Shown: positions 24,786 through 34,061, counted from the first letter of the stretch. The stretch: 39,599 nucleotides of DNA from Clostridiaceae bacterium UBA5444 (GCA_002426575.1 DIRE01000067.1:1-39599), one strand, 5' to 3'. Numbers and translations: made by a program. Notes: generated by a model from the letters alone, not told the origin.

Positions 24786-25487
24786 TTATTTTGGGGACGA
24801 ATTGCCTAAATCAGGTGATGAATTTGTATCCTGGGGCAATAATATTTCCGTAGTAAAGGCACCATCTTCACTATTCCTGCTTATATACCCGTCAAGCCTC
24901 TCGATAATATTGTCAATTCGGACAAGTCCAAAGCCATGGCCTTCACCCTTTGTGCTCTGAAAGATGCCGTTAATTTTTGTTAATTTTTTGGAAGATGTAA
25001 AATTTGTAAAGGATATATATAGCTGAGTGCCTTTCATATCCATATAAATACGAATCATGCGCCCCCCCTCTGGTAGGTTCATACTTGCTTCAATTGCATT
25101 ATCAAATAAATTTCCTATGATAACGCACAAATCGAGTTCTGATATAGTTAAAGCAAGGGGAATGTGTGCATCAGCTTGTACAGAAATATGTTTGGATTTA
25201 GCAAGAGAAATCTTACTGTTTAAAATAGCATCCGCCATAGCGTTTCCAGTCTTAATTACGGTATCTACAGTAGAAAGGTCAGTATCTAATTCATCTAAAT
25301 ATGTTTTTATGGCATACATATCCCCTGATGCAGCATAGGCTTTCATTGTCTGAATATGATTGCGATAATCATGACGCCACCCGCGGATCTGCTTATACAT
25401 ATTTTCTACTTCAGCATAATGAGTTTCGATTAGCTCACGTTGATATGCTGCAATTTTCTTATCTATATGCTTTGAAAAAACTGACAT
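24786..25487 (-). CDS. Soluble GHKL-family sensor histidine kinase, AgrC-like, without membrane domain
   Basis: A 233-residue kinase of the AgrC/LytS-type GHKL family. The phospho-acceptor is H39 in the RGWRHDYRNHIQTM box. The ATP site has the N box NLFDNAIEA (126-134) and the G box GEGHGFGLVRI (181-191). No hydrophobic segment exists, so unlike AgrC there is no membrane sensor. Residues 1-35 are helical and probably coiled-coil for dimerisation. AAGGAG lies seven bases upstream and the regulator gene ends 12 bases before. The signal must be cytosolic or come through a partner, possibly the exporter encoded just downstream. It is complete, not visibly truncated; many clostridial GHKL kinases are this short. 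Confidence 0.88.
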   Translation of the reverse strand: MSVFSKHIDKKIAAYQRELIETHYAEVENMYKQIRGWRHDYRNHIQTMKAYAASGDMYAIKTYLDELDTDLSTVDTVIKTGNAMADAILNSKISLAKSKHISVQADAHIPLALTISELDLCVIIGNLFDNAIEASMNLPEGGRMIRIYMDMKGTQLYISFTNFTSSKKLTKINGIFQSTKGEGHGFGLVRIDNIIERLDGYISRNSEDGAFTTEILLPQDTNSSPDLGNSSPK

Positions 25488-25499
25488 AACCCTTCTCCT

Positions 25500-26198
25500 T
25501 TATGTATGTAAAATAATTGCCCTGTTTAAGGGCTCATACTGTCCTCTTGGCAAAGGAATAACCGTACCATCTGAGAGATATACATTTGTTTTGGTTATTC
25601 TGCGAATACATAGTAAATTAACAATAAATGATCTGCCCATGCGAAAAAAGCTATCATCAAGCTCTGTTTCAAACTCTCCTAAAGTCTTTTTTACTGTATA
25701 ATCCAGCTTGGCATGGATTGTCACATAGTTTTGACGTACCTCTAGATAGCGTATCTCATATAAGGGTATACGTATCATTTCTCCGGATAATTTAATAAGC
25801 AATGCATGATCATTTTTCTCAATTTTCTGTGCTGCTCGGTTTAAAACATCAAACACTTTCTCGTCATGAACTGGTTTCATTAAATAATGCAATGCGGAAA
25901 CCTCATACCCTTCTGAAATATAGTCTAAATACCCTGTAATAAACACAATCTGAATAGATTCATTATTTTTCCGTACCTTTTTTGCAAGAGAAACCCCATC
26001 CATACCGTTCATTTCAATATCCAGCAACAAAATATCGTATCTTTTGTTTTCTGCATAATCAAAAAGAAAAGCTTCCGCAGATGAAAAGGTTCTAATATTA
26101 ACTGTATTGCCAGACTTTCTTGACCAATCTGTGACAATGGATGATATGTAGTCAAGATCCGCCATACTGTCATCGCAAATTGCAATATTATAATTCAT
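25500..26198 (-). CDS. LytTR-family (AgrA-like) response regulator
   Basis: This 232-residue regulator has a receiver domain (about 1-120) with the acidic pair D9-D10, phospho-acceptor D60 in ILLLDIEMNGMDG and the conserved Lys in LMKPVHDEK. A LytTR DNA-binding domain follows (about 130-230; RYLEVRQNYVTIH and FFRMGRSFIVNL are typical). It would be phosphorylated by the kinase encoded next. GAGGTGG precedes the ATG. It begins the regulator-kinase-exporter operon. Immediately upstream is a tandem ACAGTRT repeat that may be its own binding site, so autoregulation is likely but inferred. Confidence 0.92.
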   Translation of the reverse strand: MNYNIAICDDSMADLDYISSIVTDWSRKSGNTVNIRTFSSAEAFLFDYAENKRYDILLLDIEMNGMDGVSLAKKVRKNNESIQIVFITGYLDYISEGYEVSALHYLMKPVHDEKVFDVLNRAAQKIEKNDHALLIKLSGEMIRIPLYEIRYLEVRQNYVTIHAKLDYTVKKTLGEFETELDDSFFRMGRSFIVNLLCIRRITKTNVYLSDGTVIPLPRGQYEPLNRAIILHT

Positions 26199-26222
26199 TT
26201 TGCCACCTCGAAATCATTTGCT

Positions 26223-26236
26223 ACAGTATACAGTGT
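26223..26236 (-). promoter_or_regulatory. Tandem ACAGTRT repeat overlapping a putative -10, possible LytTR site
   Basis: Plus-strand ACAGTAT (26223-26229) is followed at once by ACAGTGT (26230-26236). LytTR regulators usually bind direct repeats. On the minus strand, TATACT (26225-26230) is a good -10 without a good -35, as at activator-dependent promoters. Only 52 bases separate the response regulator from the AraC-type gene. Confidence 0.4.
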
Positions 26237-26250
26237 ACCTTTAGTTAATT

Positions 26251-28626
26251 TCACTTTGACTTTTTTTGCAATACATCTAATCTATAATTTGTAAGTGAAA
26301 CCCCAAAGTATTTTTTAAAGGTTGTATAGAAATAGTTGGACTTTTCTAAGCCTACTTTGTCTAATATTTCATTTATCTGCATATTAGTATTATCTAAATA
26401 ATATTTAACTTTTTCCATTCTTACATTAGATATATATTCTGAAACCGACTTTCCTGTTGCCTCTTTGAATAATCTGCCTACATATACAGATGACATCATA
26501 AGTTTATCCGAAATACTATTTAAACAAAGGTTTTTATCATCATAGCTATCATTAACAATATCAATAATATTTTTTGCCATTATATTAGCTTTGTTATTTT
26601 GAGTAGATTCAATGGCAGTTACAATTTCTTCAAATATGTTTATAAATGTTTGGTTAATCTCATCAAGTGTTTCGTAATTTGCTACCTCACTAAAAAACTT
26701 AGTAAATATACTAGAGAAACTTTCGTTGCTATTTTCCATTAAGTTGCTTATGGTATTATTGTAGATTGAGAATATTAGATATATGATGGAAGCCATAATA
26801 TTATCATAAGGATAGTCTGATATGGCTTCTATCACATCATAATATGCTTCCTTTGCACGTTCCATATTACCAAGCTTTAATGAATCAAGAATTATTTTTT
26901 CCTTAGATGAAGGAAATTTAAAGTCATCGCCTCGTATATCTTTCAAAGCTTCAGGAGTTATAATGGAAGCATGTCCATACTTTAATCTGTACATAGATAT
27001 GTTTAAAGTATTATTGTATGCTAAGGCAACAGTATCAGCTCCATGAAATACATAACCTAATGTAGCAGACAAGGATAAATGAAGGTATTTATTTACACAC
27101 CCCTGAATTTCTGAAACTAATTTTTTTAAATTATCATATATAGAATCAAGCATTCCATCATTTTCATTAATATTTATAACAACGGAAAAGTGATCAGTCC
27201 CCATATCTACAATTTCACCAATATAGCACTTAGATACTATTTCTAGGGCTATGTTGGAGATTGCATACTTAAATAGTAGCCTATCATTTTCATCAAAATC
27301 CTCCATAAATTTTTGATAATAATCTAGTTTTAGTATGAAAATGAAGGTGTCCTTTTCAAAGTTAAGTTTAATACCAAGCTCTTTTATTTTCTTAGATATA
27401 TCATCCTCATATAACGCTATATTGCCCATAAGAAGATTCTTCAAATAACTATTCTTTATGCTTTCAATATTATCATTTTGGAGGCTTTCTAGCCTATTTG
27501 CCTTATCAAATACTTTATTAAATGTGCTAGATAAAAACTTTAATTCATCCATATCATTCTCTGACGCGCTTAATATAAAATTTTTCTTTACATCATTTGT
27601 AAGTGTATTAATAGGAAAATATAACTTCCTTGAGGCAATAATGGAGCAAAAAAGTCCCAAAAGCAAAACCAAAATGCATAAGGAAATAGTGGCTATCTTA
27701 AGTTTGTCTATACTTGAAAAAACAGAAGAATAGGGGGTCATACTGATAAACCTCCATTTTAGCCCACTTGAAGATACATATGAAAAAATATACTTCTCTC
27801 CATTTATAGTTTCTATAAAAGAGCCTGATTGAGCCTTGGATGACAAAATACGCTTAATATAGCTTTCACCGGATATATCTTTCATAAACTCATTACTTTT
27901 TGAGTGATTTACAACTAGGCCATCCTCATTAATAACAAATAGCTCGCACCCTTTGTAAGTTGAGTTATCATTCAATGATAGCATTGTATCTCTTAGCCAG
28001 TTCGTATCTACATTCAAAATTATTGCCCCACGAGTTTCGTCAGAGCTTGCGGCATTATCATACATTAAATAAGTATATGTATTAGTAAGGTTTGTAGGCT
28101 TATCATGATAAGCACAAGGTAAATAACTCTTCCGTGGAAAAGGAATAAGTTCAGAAGTATTACTTTTCTTATTGTTCTTAATTAAATTTACAATCTCTTG
28201 ATCATAAAACTCAGAGCTTTTATAAAAGGATCCTGTTTCAGTAGATATAAATGTATCAAGCTTTCGGTTATAGATATACAGAGAATGTATATATAGGTTA
28301 GGAGCAGTTAATGTATCTAAAGTGCGAATGGTATTCCCTAGAGTTAATAAATCCTCTGTGTTACTATTCATAAAAGCTTTAACATAATCATTTAAATAAA
28401 CAGATCTGCAAAAACTGTTTGCCATGTTGTCCATATATGTAGCACTATAACTTATTTGAGAAAGAGATCTAGTGTTTGAATTCTTAAGTACATCCATAGT
28501 TGAATTAGAATAATACAAATATAGGGTAAACGATATCAATAATATCAACACGGAAATGCTAATAAAAAAATATATTAGCATCTTTTTGTAGAATGTATGT
28601 TCTTTTAGCTTACTTTTGAAAATCAA
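26251..28626 (-). CDS. Membrane-anchored AraC-family regulator (YesN-like) of the xylose locus
   Basis: About 791 residues: a membrane segment near residues 15-40, an extracellular sensor region of dCache type (about 45-305), a second membrane segment (about 312-337), a long cytoplasmic linker, and an AraC-type double helix-turn-helix in the last 100 residues (SISDKLMMSSVYVGRLFKEA and the second helix EILDKVGLEKSNYFYTTFKK). This architecture is usual for regulators beside LplABC-type importers in clostridia, where external sugar is sensed directly. The start is unclear: GTG 28635 lies within the ribosome-binding AAGGTGAT, so I prefer TTG at 28626 just after it. It follows xylB but has its own promoter. 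Confidence 0.85.
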   Translation of the reverse strand: MIFKSKLKEHTFYKKMLIYFFISISVLILLISFTLYLYYSNSTMDVLKNSNTRSLSQISYSATYMDNMANSFCRSVYLNDYVKAFMNSNTEDLLTLGNTIRTLDTLTAPNLYIHSLYIYNRKLDTFISTETGSFYKSSEFYDQEIVNLIKNNKKSNTSELIPFPRKSYLPCAYHDKPTNLTNTYTYLMYDNAASSDETRGAIILNVDTNWLRDTMLSLNDNSTYKGCELFVINEDGLVVNHSKSNEFMKDISGESYIKRILSSKAQSGSFIETINGEKYIFSYVSSSGLKWRFISMTPYSSVFSSIDKLKIATISLCILVLLLGLFCSIIASRKLYFPINTLTNDVKKNFILSASENDMDELKFLSSTFNKVFDKANRLESLQNDNIESIKNSYLKNLLMGNIALYEDDISKKIKELGIKLNFEKDTFIFILKLDYYQKFMEDFDENDRLLFKYAISNIALEIVSKCYIGEIVDMGTDHFSVVININENDGMLDSIYDNLKKLVSEIQGCVNKYLHLSLSATLGYVFHGADTVALAYNNTLNISMYRLKYGHASIITPEALKDIRGDDFKFPSSKEKIILDSLKLGNMERAKEAYYDVIEAISDYPYDNIMASIIYLIFSIYNNTISNLMENSNESFSSIFTKFFSEVANYETLDEINQTFINIFEEIVTAIESTQNNKANIMAKNIIDIVNDSYDDKNLCLNSISDKLMMSSVYVGRLFKEATGKSVSEYISNVRMEKVKYYLDNTNMQINEILDKVGLEKSNYFYTTFKKYFGVSLTNYRLDVLQKKSK

Positions 28627-28701
28627 TATTATCACCTTAATCTAATAGTAATCTATATAATGTAAACAAATTTAAATAATAAATTTCGCAGATTACTTCC
28701 T

Positions 28702-28726
28702 ATTATACCATATTCTGAATAATATG
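28702..28726 (-). promoter_or_regulatory. Extended -10 promoter of the AraC-type gene, beside a palindrome
   Basis: On the minus strand TGGTATAAT (TATAAT at 28702-28707) is an extended -10 element; the -35 (TATTCA, 17 bases upstream) is poor. CATATT-N6-AATATG (28709-28726) is an inverted repeat lying between the two boxes, where a regulator could act. Confidence 0.55.
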
Positions 28727-28779
28727 AATAAGCATAAGATGAGCCTTCCCCTTTCCTACTTTCTCAAATAAGATAATTA

Positions 28780-30270
28780 TTAATCAGAAATTTCCTTAAA
28801 AGTATCCTTAAGTTTACCATATAGGCCATTATATATTAGGTATCCCTTTTGGTATTTATCTATATTCACTTTATTTGGATAAACACTTTCTGTAACTTTA
28901 ATCATCTTGCTACAAGCTTCATTCACTGAATTAAACCTTCCAGCTCCAACAGCTGCTAGTATAGCTGCTCCATAGGACGGTCCATCCACAGAATTTATCA
29001 TATCTATTCTTGTATTAAACACATCGGCAAGTATTTGTCTCCAAAGCTTACTCTTAGCTCCACCACCACTAACCCTTACTTCGTTAATAGGAATATTTAG
29101 ATTTTTAACAAGTTCTAAAGAATCCCTAAGCCCATAAGCTACTCCTTCTAGAATAGCTCTAGTCATATGAGCCCTAGTATGAGTTATATTAAGCCCTATA
29201 AAACATCCCTTAGCATTAGGGTCACTATAAGGTGTTCTCTCTCCCATTAAATATGGTAAAAATATTAGCCCTTCACTGCCTGCTGGCACCTTCTCAGCTT
29301 CACTTAATAACTGGTCAAATGTATTTGAATTACCTTTATTTACGGTTTCTACCCACCATTTTAAGCATGAAGCTGCAGATAACATAACCCCCATTACATG
29401 CCATTCACCATTGGCATGACAGAAAGAATGTAATCTATTTTCTCTATCCACTGCGTATTCTTTTTGGGAAGCAAAAACTACGCCTGAGGTTCCCATTGCC
29501 ACAGAAATAATTCCATTTTCAACAGTTCCAGTACCAACAGCCCCCACGGCCTGATCTCCGCCGCCGCCTACCACAAGTGTACCTTCTTTAAGGTCAGTCC
29601 CTAAAGCTGCTTCCTCAGAAACGCTTCCAGTTACCTGCGATGATTCATAGCATTTGGGAAGCAAATCTTTAGATATTTTCAAAGCATTCAGCATTTCTCT
29701 AGACCATACCCTATTTTTCACGTCAAATAGAAGTGTACCAGAGGCATCAGATACATCTGTAGCATACTCCCCAGTTAACTTAAATCTTATATAATCCTTA
29801 GGAAGCAATATATGTCTAATCTTAGAATAAACATCTGGTCTATGCTTTCTAACCCACAAAATCTTAGGTGCCGTAAAACCTGTTAAAGCCTTATTTCCTG
29901 TATACTTAGAAAGGTTATCCTTTCCCACTGTCCTTGTAATATACTCACATTCCTTACTTGTTCTTTGATCACACCAAAGTATTGCAGGCATTAATACTTT
30001 ATCATTTTCATCTAATGTAACCAGCCCATGCATCTGACCGCTAAAGCCAATGGATTTTATGTCTTTTGCATCTATTTGGTTCTTTTCAATTAATTCTCTT
30101 ATTCCCTCTTTTGTTGCATTCCACCAATCCTCTGGATTTTGCTCTGCCCATCCTTTCTCTGGATAAAATACTGGATATTCCTTAGATAGGCTAGCAATTA
30201 CCTTTCCATCTTCATCTATTATGATTATTTTTACTGAGGATGTGCCCAAATCTATTCCCAAGAAATTCAT
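28780..30270 (-). CDS. xylB: Xylulokinase
   Basis: This 496-residue FGGY kinase phosphorylates D-xylulose to xylulose 5-phosphate. GIDLGTSSVK near the N-terminus binds ATP phosphate, WCDQRT and GFSGQMHGLV are xylulokinase motifs, and SGGGAKSKLWRQILADVF marks the C-terminal nucleotide site. The frame extends to a Met at 30285, but that ATG is part of the GGAGGGG ribosome-binding site, so ATG 30270 (MNFLGIDLG) is the start. It follows xylA by about 110 bases of hairpin and repeat. It completes conversion of xylose to a pentose phosphate pathway intermediate. Confidence 0.95.
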   Translation of the reverse strand: MNFLGIDLGTSSVKIIIIDEDGKVIASLSKEYPVFYPEKGWAEQNPEDWWNATKEGIRELIEKNQIDAKDIKSIGFSGQMHGLVTLDENDKVLMPAILWCDQRTSKECEYITRTVGKDNLSKYTGNKALTGFTAPKILWVRKHRPDVYSKIRHILLPKDYIRFKLTGEYATDVSDASGTLLFDVKNRVWSREMLNALKISKDLLPKCYESSQVTGSVSEEAALGTDLKEGTLVVGGGGDQAVGAVGTGTVENGIISVAMGTSGVVFASQKEYAVDRENRLHSFCHANGEWHVMGVMLSAASCLKWWVETVNKGNSNTFDQLLSEAEKVPAGSEGLIFLPYLMGERTPYSDPNAKGCFIGLNITHTRAHMTRAILEGVAYGLRDSLELVKNLNIPINEVRVSGGGAKSKLWRQILADVFNTRIDMINSVDGPSYGAAILAAVGAGRFNSVNEACSKMIKVTESVYPNKVNIDKYQKGYLIYNGLYGKLKDTFKEISD

Positions 30271-30304
30271 CTTTTTCCCCTCCATATAAATCCAAACTAT
30301 TAAA

Positions 30305-30340
30305 TATAATGTAGAGACAATTTTCTGCCTCTACATTATA
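30305..30340 (-). other. Hairpin between xylA and xylB
   Basis: A perfect 12-bp stem (30305-30316 with 30329-30340, TATAATGTAGAG / CTCTACATTATA) closes a 12-base loop. The stem ends in TATA rather than a T-run, so mRNA stabilisation or partial attenuation between the two genes fits better than full termination. Confidence 0.55.
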
Positions 30341-30350
30341 CTGCACCACT

Positions 30351-30385
30351 ATTCACTATTAACTATTAACTATTAACTATTTACT
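30351..30385. repeat. Tandem 7-bp repeat (ATTAACT) behind xylA
   Basis: Three exact ATTAACT units (30358-30378) are flanked by ATTCACT (30351-30357) and ATTTACT (30379-30385). The run touches the xylA stop codon (30381-30383). Such short arrays arise by slippage; no function is apparent. Confidence 0.85.
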
Positions 30386-31700
30386 CATTAAATATATATT
30401 GATTTAATATAGATTCTAACATCTCTTGTCTTCCAGACTTATTCTTTATGCAGCTATTATTTAGCGCATACTTCTCCAAAGCTTCAAAGTTCATCTTTCC
30501 TTCAACTATGTCCTTGCCAATGCCTTCCGTGAAGCTCTTGTACCTTTCCTCTATAAACTTGTCTAACTCTCCGCCTTGTATAAGATTATAAGCAGCCTTT
30601 AACCCCTTAGCAAAGGTATCCATACCAGCTATATACCCTAGGAATAAATCTTCTGGCTCAAAGGATGCCCTTCTTACCTTAGCATCGAAGTTAAGTCCAC
30701 CTGGAGCTATTCCACCATTTTTGAATACCTCGTACATAACAAGTGTTGCATCATATATGTTTGTTGGGAACTTATCCGTATCCCATCCAAGGAGCATATC
30801 TCCCTCATTAATGTCCAGACTTCCCAATATTCCATTAATCCTAGCTAATTCAACCTCATGCTGCATCGTATGTCCTGCAAGTGTAGCATGATTTGCCTCA
30901 ATATTAACTTTAAAGTATTTGTCCAAATCATATTTTCTTAAGAATGCCATAACAGTTGCCACATCAAAATCATATTGATGCTTTGTTGGCTCCTTTGGCT
31001 TTGGTTCAATTAAAAATTGTCCAGTAAATCCAATCTTTTTAGCATAATCTACAGCCATATGAAAGAACCTAGCTAGGTTATCTTGTTCAAGCTTCATATC
31101 AGTGTTTAACAGGGTTTCATAACCTTCTCTTCCACCCCAGAACACATAGTTTTCTCCTCCAAGTTCTTTTGTAATCTCAATAGCCTTTTTTACCTGGGCA
31201 GCGGCATAAGCAAATACATCAGCATTGCAGCTTGTGGCTGCACCATGTACAAACCTTGGGTTAGTGAACATATTAGCAGTTCCCCAAAGCAGCTTTTTAT
31301 TGTATTTTGCCATTAATTCTTTGCAGTATACCACCATTTCATCAATATTTTTGTTAGTTTCAGCAAGGTCTTTCCCTTCTGGTGCAATATCCCTATCGTG
31401 GAAAGCAAAATAATCTATTCCTAGCTTATTCATAAATTCAAAAGCTGCTTCCATTCTAATTTTAGCTAGCTTCATTGGATCCTTTTCTCCATCCCATGCC
31501 CTTTCCATGGTGCCAACGCCAAATGGGTCTTGCCCCTCGCCTGTTAGAGTATGCCAGTAGGACATTGTAAACCTAAGGTGCTCCCTCATGGGTTTATCAC
31601 CTACCACCTCTTCAGGGTTATAATACTTGAAAGACAAAGGATTCTTTGAATCTTTCCCTTCATATTTAATTTTTGGTACATTAGTAAAATACTCTGTCAT
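30381..31700 (-). CDS. xylA: Xylose isomerase
   Basis: This 439-residue enzyme converts D-xylose to D-xylulose. Active-site His H101 and D104 are in FHDRDIAPEG, and the second signature IEPKPKEP gives E232 and K234. The metal ligands E268, H271, D296, D307 and D309 are all present in NIEANHATLAGH and DINEGDMLLGWDTDK. The numbering agrees with the long (class II) xylose isomerases, and the length is normal. It begins MTEYFTNVPKIKYEG, 18 bases after the 771-residue gene, so it is in the same operon, upstream of xylB. Confidence 0.97.
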   Translation of the reverse strand: MTEYFTNVPKIKYEGKDSKNPLSFKYYNPEEVVGDKPMREHLRFTMSYWHTLTGEGQDPFGVGTMERAWDGEKDPMKLAKIRMEAAFEFMNKLGIDYFAFHDRDIAPEGKDLAETNKNIDEMVVYCKELMAKYNKKLLWGTANMFTNPRFVHGAATSCNADVFAYAAAQVKKAIEITKELGGENYVFWGGREGYETLLNTDMKLEQDNLARFFHMAVDYAKKIGFTGQFLIEPKPKEPTKHQYDFDVATVMAFLRKYDLDKYFKVNIEANHATLAGHTMQHEVELARINGILGSLDINEGDMLLGWDTDKFPTNIYDATLVMYEVFKNGGIAPGGLNFDAKVRRASFEPEDLFLGYIAGMDTFAKGLKAAYNLIQGGELDKFIEERYKSFTEGIGKDIVEGKMNFEALEKYALNNSCIKNKSGRQEMLESILNQYIFNE

Positions 31701-31718
31701 TTTATACCACCATCCATT

Positions 31719-34034
31719 CTATATTATTTCTTTTTCAAAAGTTAAAACTTCACTTGAATACGGCATAATATTTACTCTTTGGCAATTAAGCATTGCATTT
31801 TGCCCAAGGGCTTTTTTCATGTCCCAAGTATTTTCTGCAAGCACCTTTACTTCAGCAGGGAATTTAGTAGTATTCTCGAATTTAACAACTAGTTTGTCCT
31901 CGTTATTTTCAATCATTTCTGCCTCAATATGATCTATAACACAAACAAATCCAGTATCTTTTTGAATATATACGCCTGGTACTTCCGCAAAGGTGAGCAT
32001 ATTAGATACCTCACACCAGCATGAACCGCCAGGTACAGCTCCAATGTTTCCTTTTCCCTCCCAGTCGCTTGTATTAACTCTTTCACTCATCCATCCGCTA
32101 GGCATATACTTGCCATTTATGCTCTCATTACCATTATACTCATTATCATCAAAATGCCAAGAAATCATTAGTGGCATATCCTCTCTAGACAAATACTGTG
32201 GTATGTTATGTGCTGTTTCCTGAAGCAGTTCCAAATATAGAATATTTCCCGTAGCTCTAAACAGCTTTAATAGCGAATCTCCTGATAATGTGCATATACC
32301 CGGGGCAGCATGTTTGTTTTGTACATTTGCCCAAACCGCTCCTAAAGAATGTCTCCCTAGTTTTCCAAAAGAAGAGACTTCAGGAAATCTATAGTCATAG
32401 GACATACACCATGTTGCACACTGATTAGCTGCATCCTCTGCCATGGTGATCCATCTTTTCTCTTCTGTTACCTCATATAGCACTATATATGATTCAAGAA
32501 GAGCAAATGCTGATTCACTGTCAGGGCATTGACATATCTCTCCTGGAGCTCCATTTGTAATTCCTTTTTGAGTGAAATTATCATAAAAGTACTGAGCAGA
32601 TTCTTTTGCAACTTTTATATATATATCATTTTTAAAATACTGACCTGCTAATGCAAGTGCTGCTGGTGCAATTCCTGCACTTGAAGTCCCACCTATAATA
32701 ATTTCTTCCTTATCAATATCAACAAACTGCCCAAATTCGCCATATTTATTCCATAAACGCACAAAGGCATCGCAAGCCCTTTTAAGTCCATCCTTCCAAT
32801 CATCAGAAATTCTATTCCCCAGTCCCCTTCTCTCCATAAGTATAAACTGTTTACATATAAAATACACTATGTCTGCGTTTTTTCTTAAAAGTGTCGTTGA
32901 TTTCTCCTCTTGGTTGTTAAAACCATCTCCGTAAGGCTTTCCATTATATACAATTCCATAAAAAAAGCCTGAAGCTGCTTGGACTTTTTTAAAAGCAAAA
33001 TCCAAGTTTTTTATAGCTTTCTCTATGGAGAGCTTATTCCCTTCAAATAGTAATGGGAAAGAGTTCATCCCTCCTCCTATCCATCCAGTCTGCCAATGTC
33101 CAAATATAGAATCAGAAGTTGATACTTTATAAAACCCAAGTTTATCTTCCCAATTATCCTTATTATATTTTGCTTGTTGTATTTCCCAAGCCTTTGAAAA
33201 AGGTATTTCATTATGCAGGGCAGCCTTTCCAGTTAAATCTTTTCTTATATTTATAAAGTATTTAAATAGTTCCGGAATATTAGTACAATCAAAAAAGTAT
33301 AATCTAAATTTTAGCGTAACCTCGTCATTTTCATTAAAGTCGTATCCCCTGTCATCAGACATGACTTTAGTTGTGCACATTCCATACTTATAGTCCTTTC
33401 TAACTGCTGGATTCGAGAGTGATATTACAGCCTTTGTTCTATCTTCATTCTCTTCTATTGAGATTCCTAAATCCCCCAAAGTAGACTCTTGATTAGTCAT
33501 CATAAAAAAGCCTTTATTCATGTTTGGCGAATAAAAACCAATGGCAGGAGTAGCCATGTCACCAGTGCGAATGTCTATTCTTGACATTCCATTATCAACA
33601 TTTAACCTTGGTACATCGGTAATTGTAATTGGAATGTTAACTCCTATATCCTCCTTATTTGTAAGCATTGGAGGGTATGCCTGCTTAACAGATTTGAATC
33701 TATTGCCGTTATATGCTGCAGCAGGTATAAGCACATAGTTTTCTTTTGACCAGTTATCAACTAATATTCTAACTGACATATTAGCCTGCTCAAGGCGGCC
33801 TTTAACTAGTTTAAAAATGACTTCTCCATCAATTGCATCTTTATTATTTGAAACCTCAGTAAATCTATAGCTAATATTCCAGCATGAATCTAAAAAACGT
33901 ATATTATTAGTTTCATTCAATTTAGGCAAAGTACTTTCATAGCAATGTATTGGATGGGAACCATCATACTGTGTTATGCTTATGCCTAAACTGGAGTTAT
34001 TTTCTTTTAATATCTCCATATATGAGTTGGACAT
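31719..34034 (-). CDS. Unrecognised 771-residue cytoplasmic protein, probable glycoside hydrolase-like enzyme
   Basis: I do not recognise the family. There is no signal peptide or membrane segment. The N-terminal ~300 residues look beta-rich, and residues ~310-660 look like repeated helical pairs with many aromatics (SIFGHWQTGWIGGGMNSFPLL, ANVQNKHAAPGICTLSGDSL), as in (alpha/alpha)6 six-hairpin glycosidases. A short beta-rich tail follows. Cysteines cluster in GEICQCPDSES, NQCATWC and GSCWCEV, which could bind a metal. It lies between the solute-binding protein and xylA, with only 18 bases to xylA, and has a strong AGGAGGG site before ATG 34034. The context suggests it attacks an imported xylose-containing oligosaccharide in the cytoplasm. 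Function is inferred from position and fold impression only. Confidence 0.55.
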   Translation of the reverse strand: MSNSYMEILKENNSSLGISITQYDGSHPIHCYESTLPKLNETNNIRFLDSCWNISYRFTEVSNNKDAIDGEVIFKLVKGRLEQANMSVRILVDNWSKENYVLIPAAAYNGNRFKSVKQAYPPMLTNKEDIGVNIPITITDVPRLNVDNGMSRIDIRTGDMATPAIGFYSPNMNKGFFMMTNQESTLGDLGISIEENEDRTKAVISLSNPAVRKDYKYGMCTTKVMSDDRGYDFNENDEVTLKFRLYFFDCTNIPELFKYFINIRKDLTGKAALHNEIPFSKAWEIQQAKYNKDNWEDKLGFYKVSTSDSIFGHWQTGWIGGGMNSFPLLFEGNKLSIEKAIKNLDFAFKKVQAASGFFYGIVYNGKPYGDGFNNQEEKSTTLLRKNADIVYFICKQFILMERRGLGNRISDDWKDGLKRACDAFVRLWNKYGEFGQFVDIDKEEIIIGGTSSAGIAPAALALAGQYFKNDIYIKVAKESAQYFYDNFTQKGITNGAPGEICQCPDSESAFALLESYIVLYEVTEEKRWITMAEDAANQCATWCMSYDYRFPEVSSFGKLGRHSLGAVWANVQNKHAAPGICTLSGDSLLKLFRATGNILYLELLQETAHNIPQYLSREDMPLMISWHFDDNEYNGNESINGKYMPSGWMSERVNTSDWEGKGNIGAVPGGSCWCEVSNMLTFAEVPGVYIQKDTGFVCVIDHIEAEMIENNEDKLVVKFENTTKFPAEVKVLAENTWDMKKALGQNAMLNCQRVNIMPYSSEVLTFEKEII

Positions 34035-34061
34035 TTTCTAGCCCTCCTATGCTATTAAATA

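Noticed and set aside
24786..25487. Histidine kinase as a truncated pseudogene because it lacks a sensor domain
   Set aside because: It has its own well-spaced ribosome-binding site, an intact H box and ATP site, and short soluble GHKL kinases are known in clostridia.
30351..30385. Tandem repeat as a possible CRISPR
   Set aside because: Units are 7 bp with no spacers and no cas genes; this is a simple slippage repeat.
31719..34034. Assigning the 771-residue protein to GH127/GH146 (beta-L-arabinofuranosidase) because of its E-x-C and C-x-C motifs
   Set aside because: The characteristic adjacent Cys-Cys motif of GH127 is not clearly present (only SCWCEV), and the surrounding sequence is not recognisably that family.
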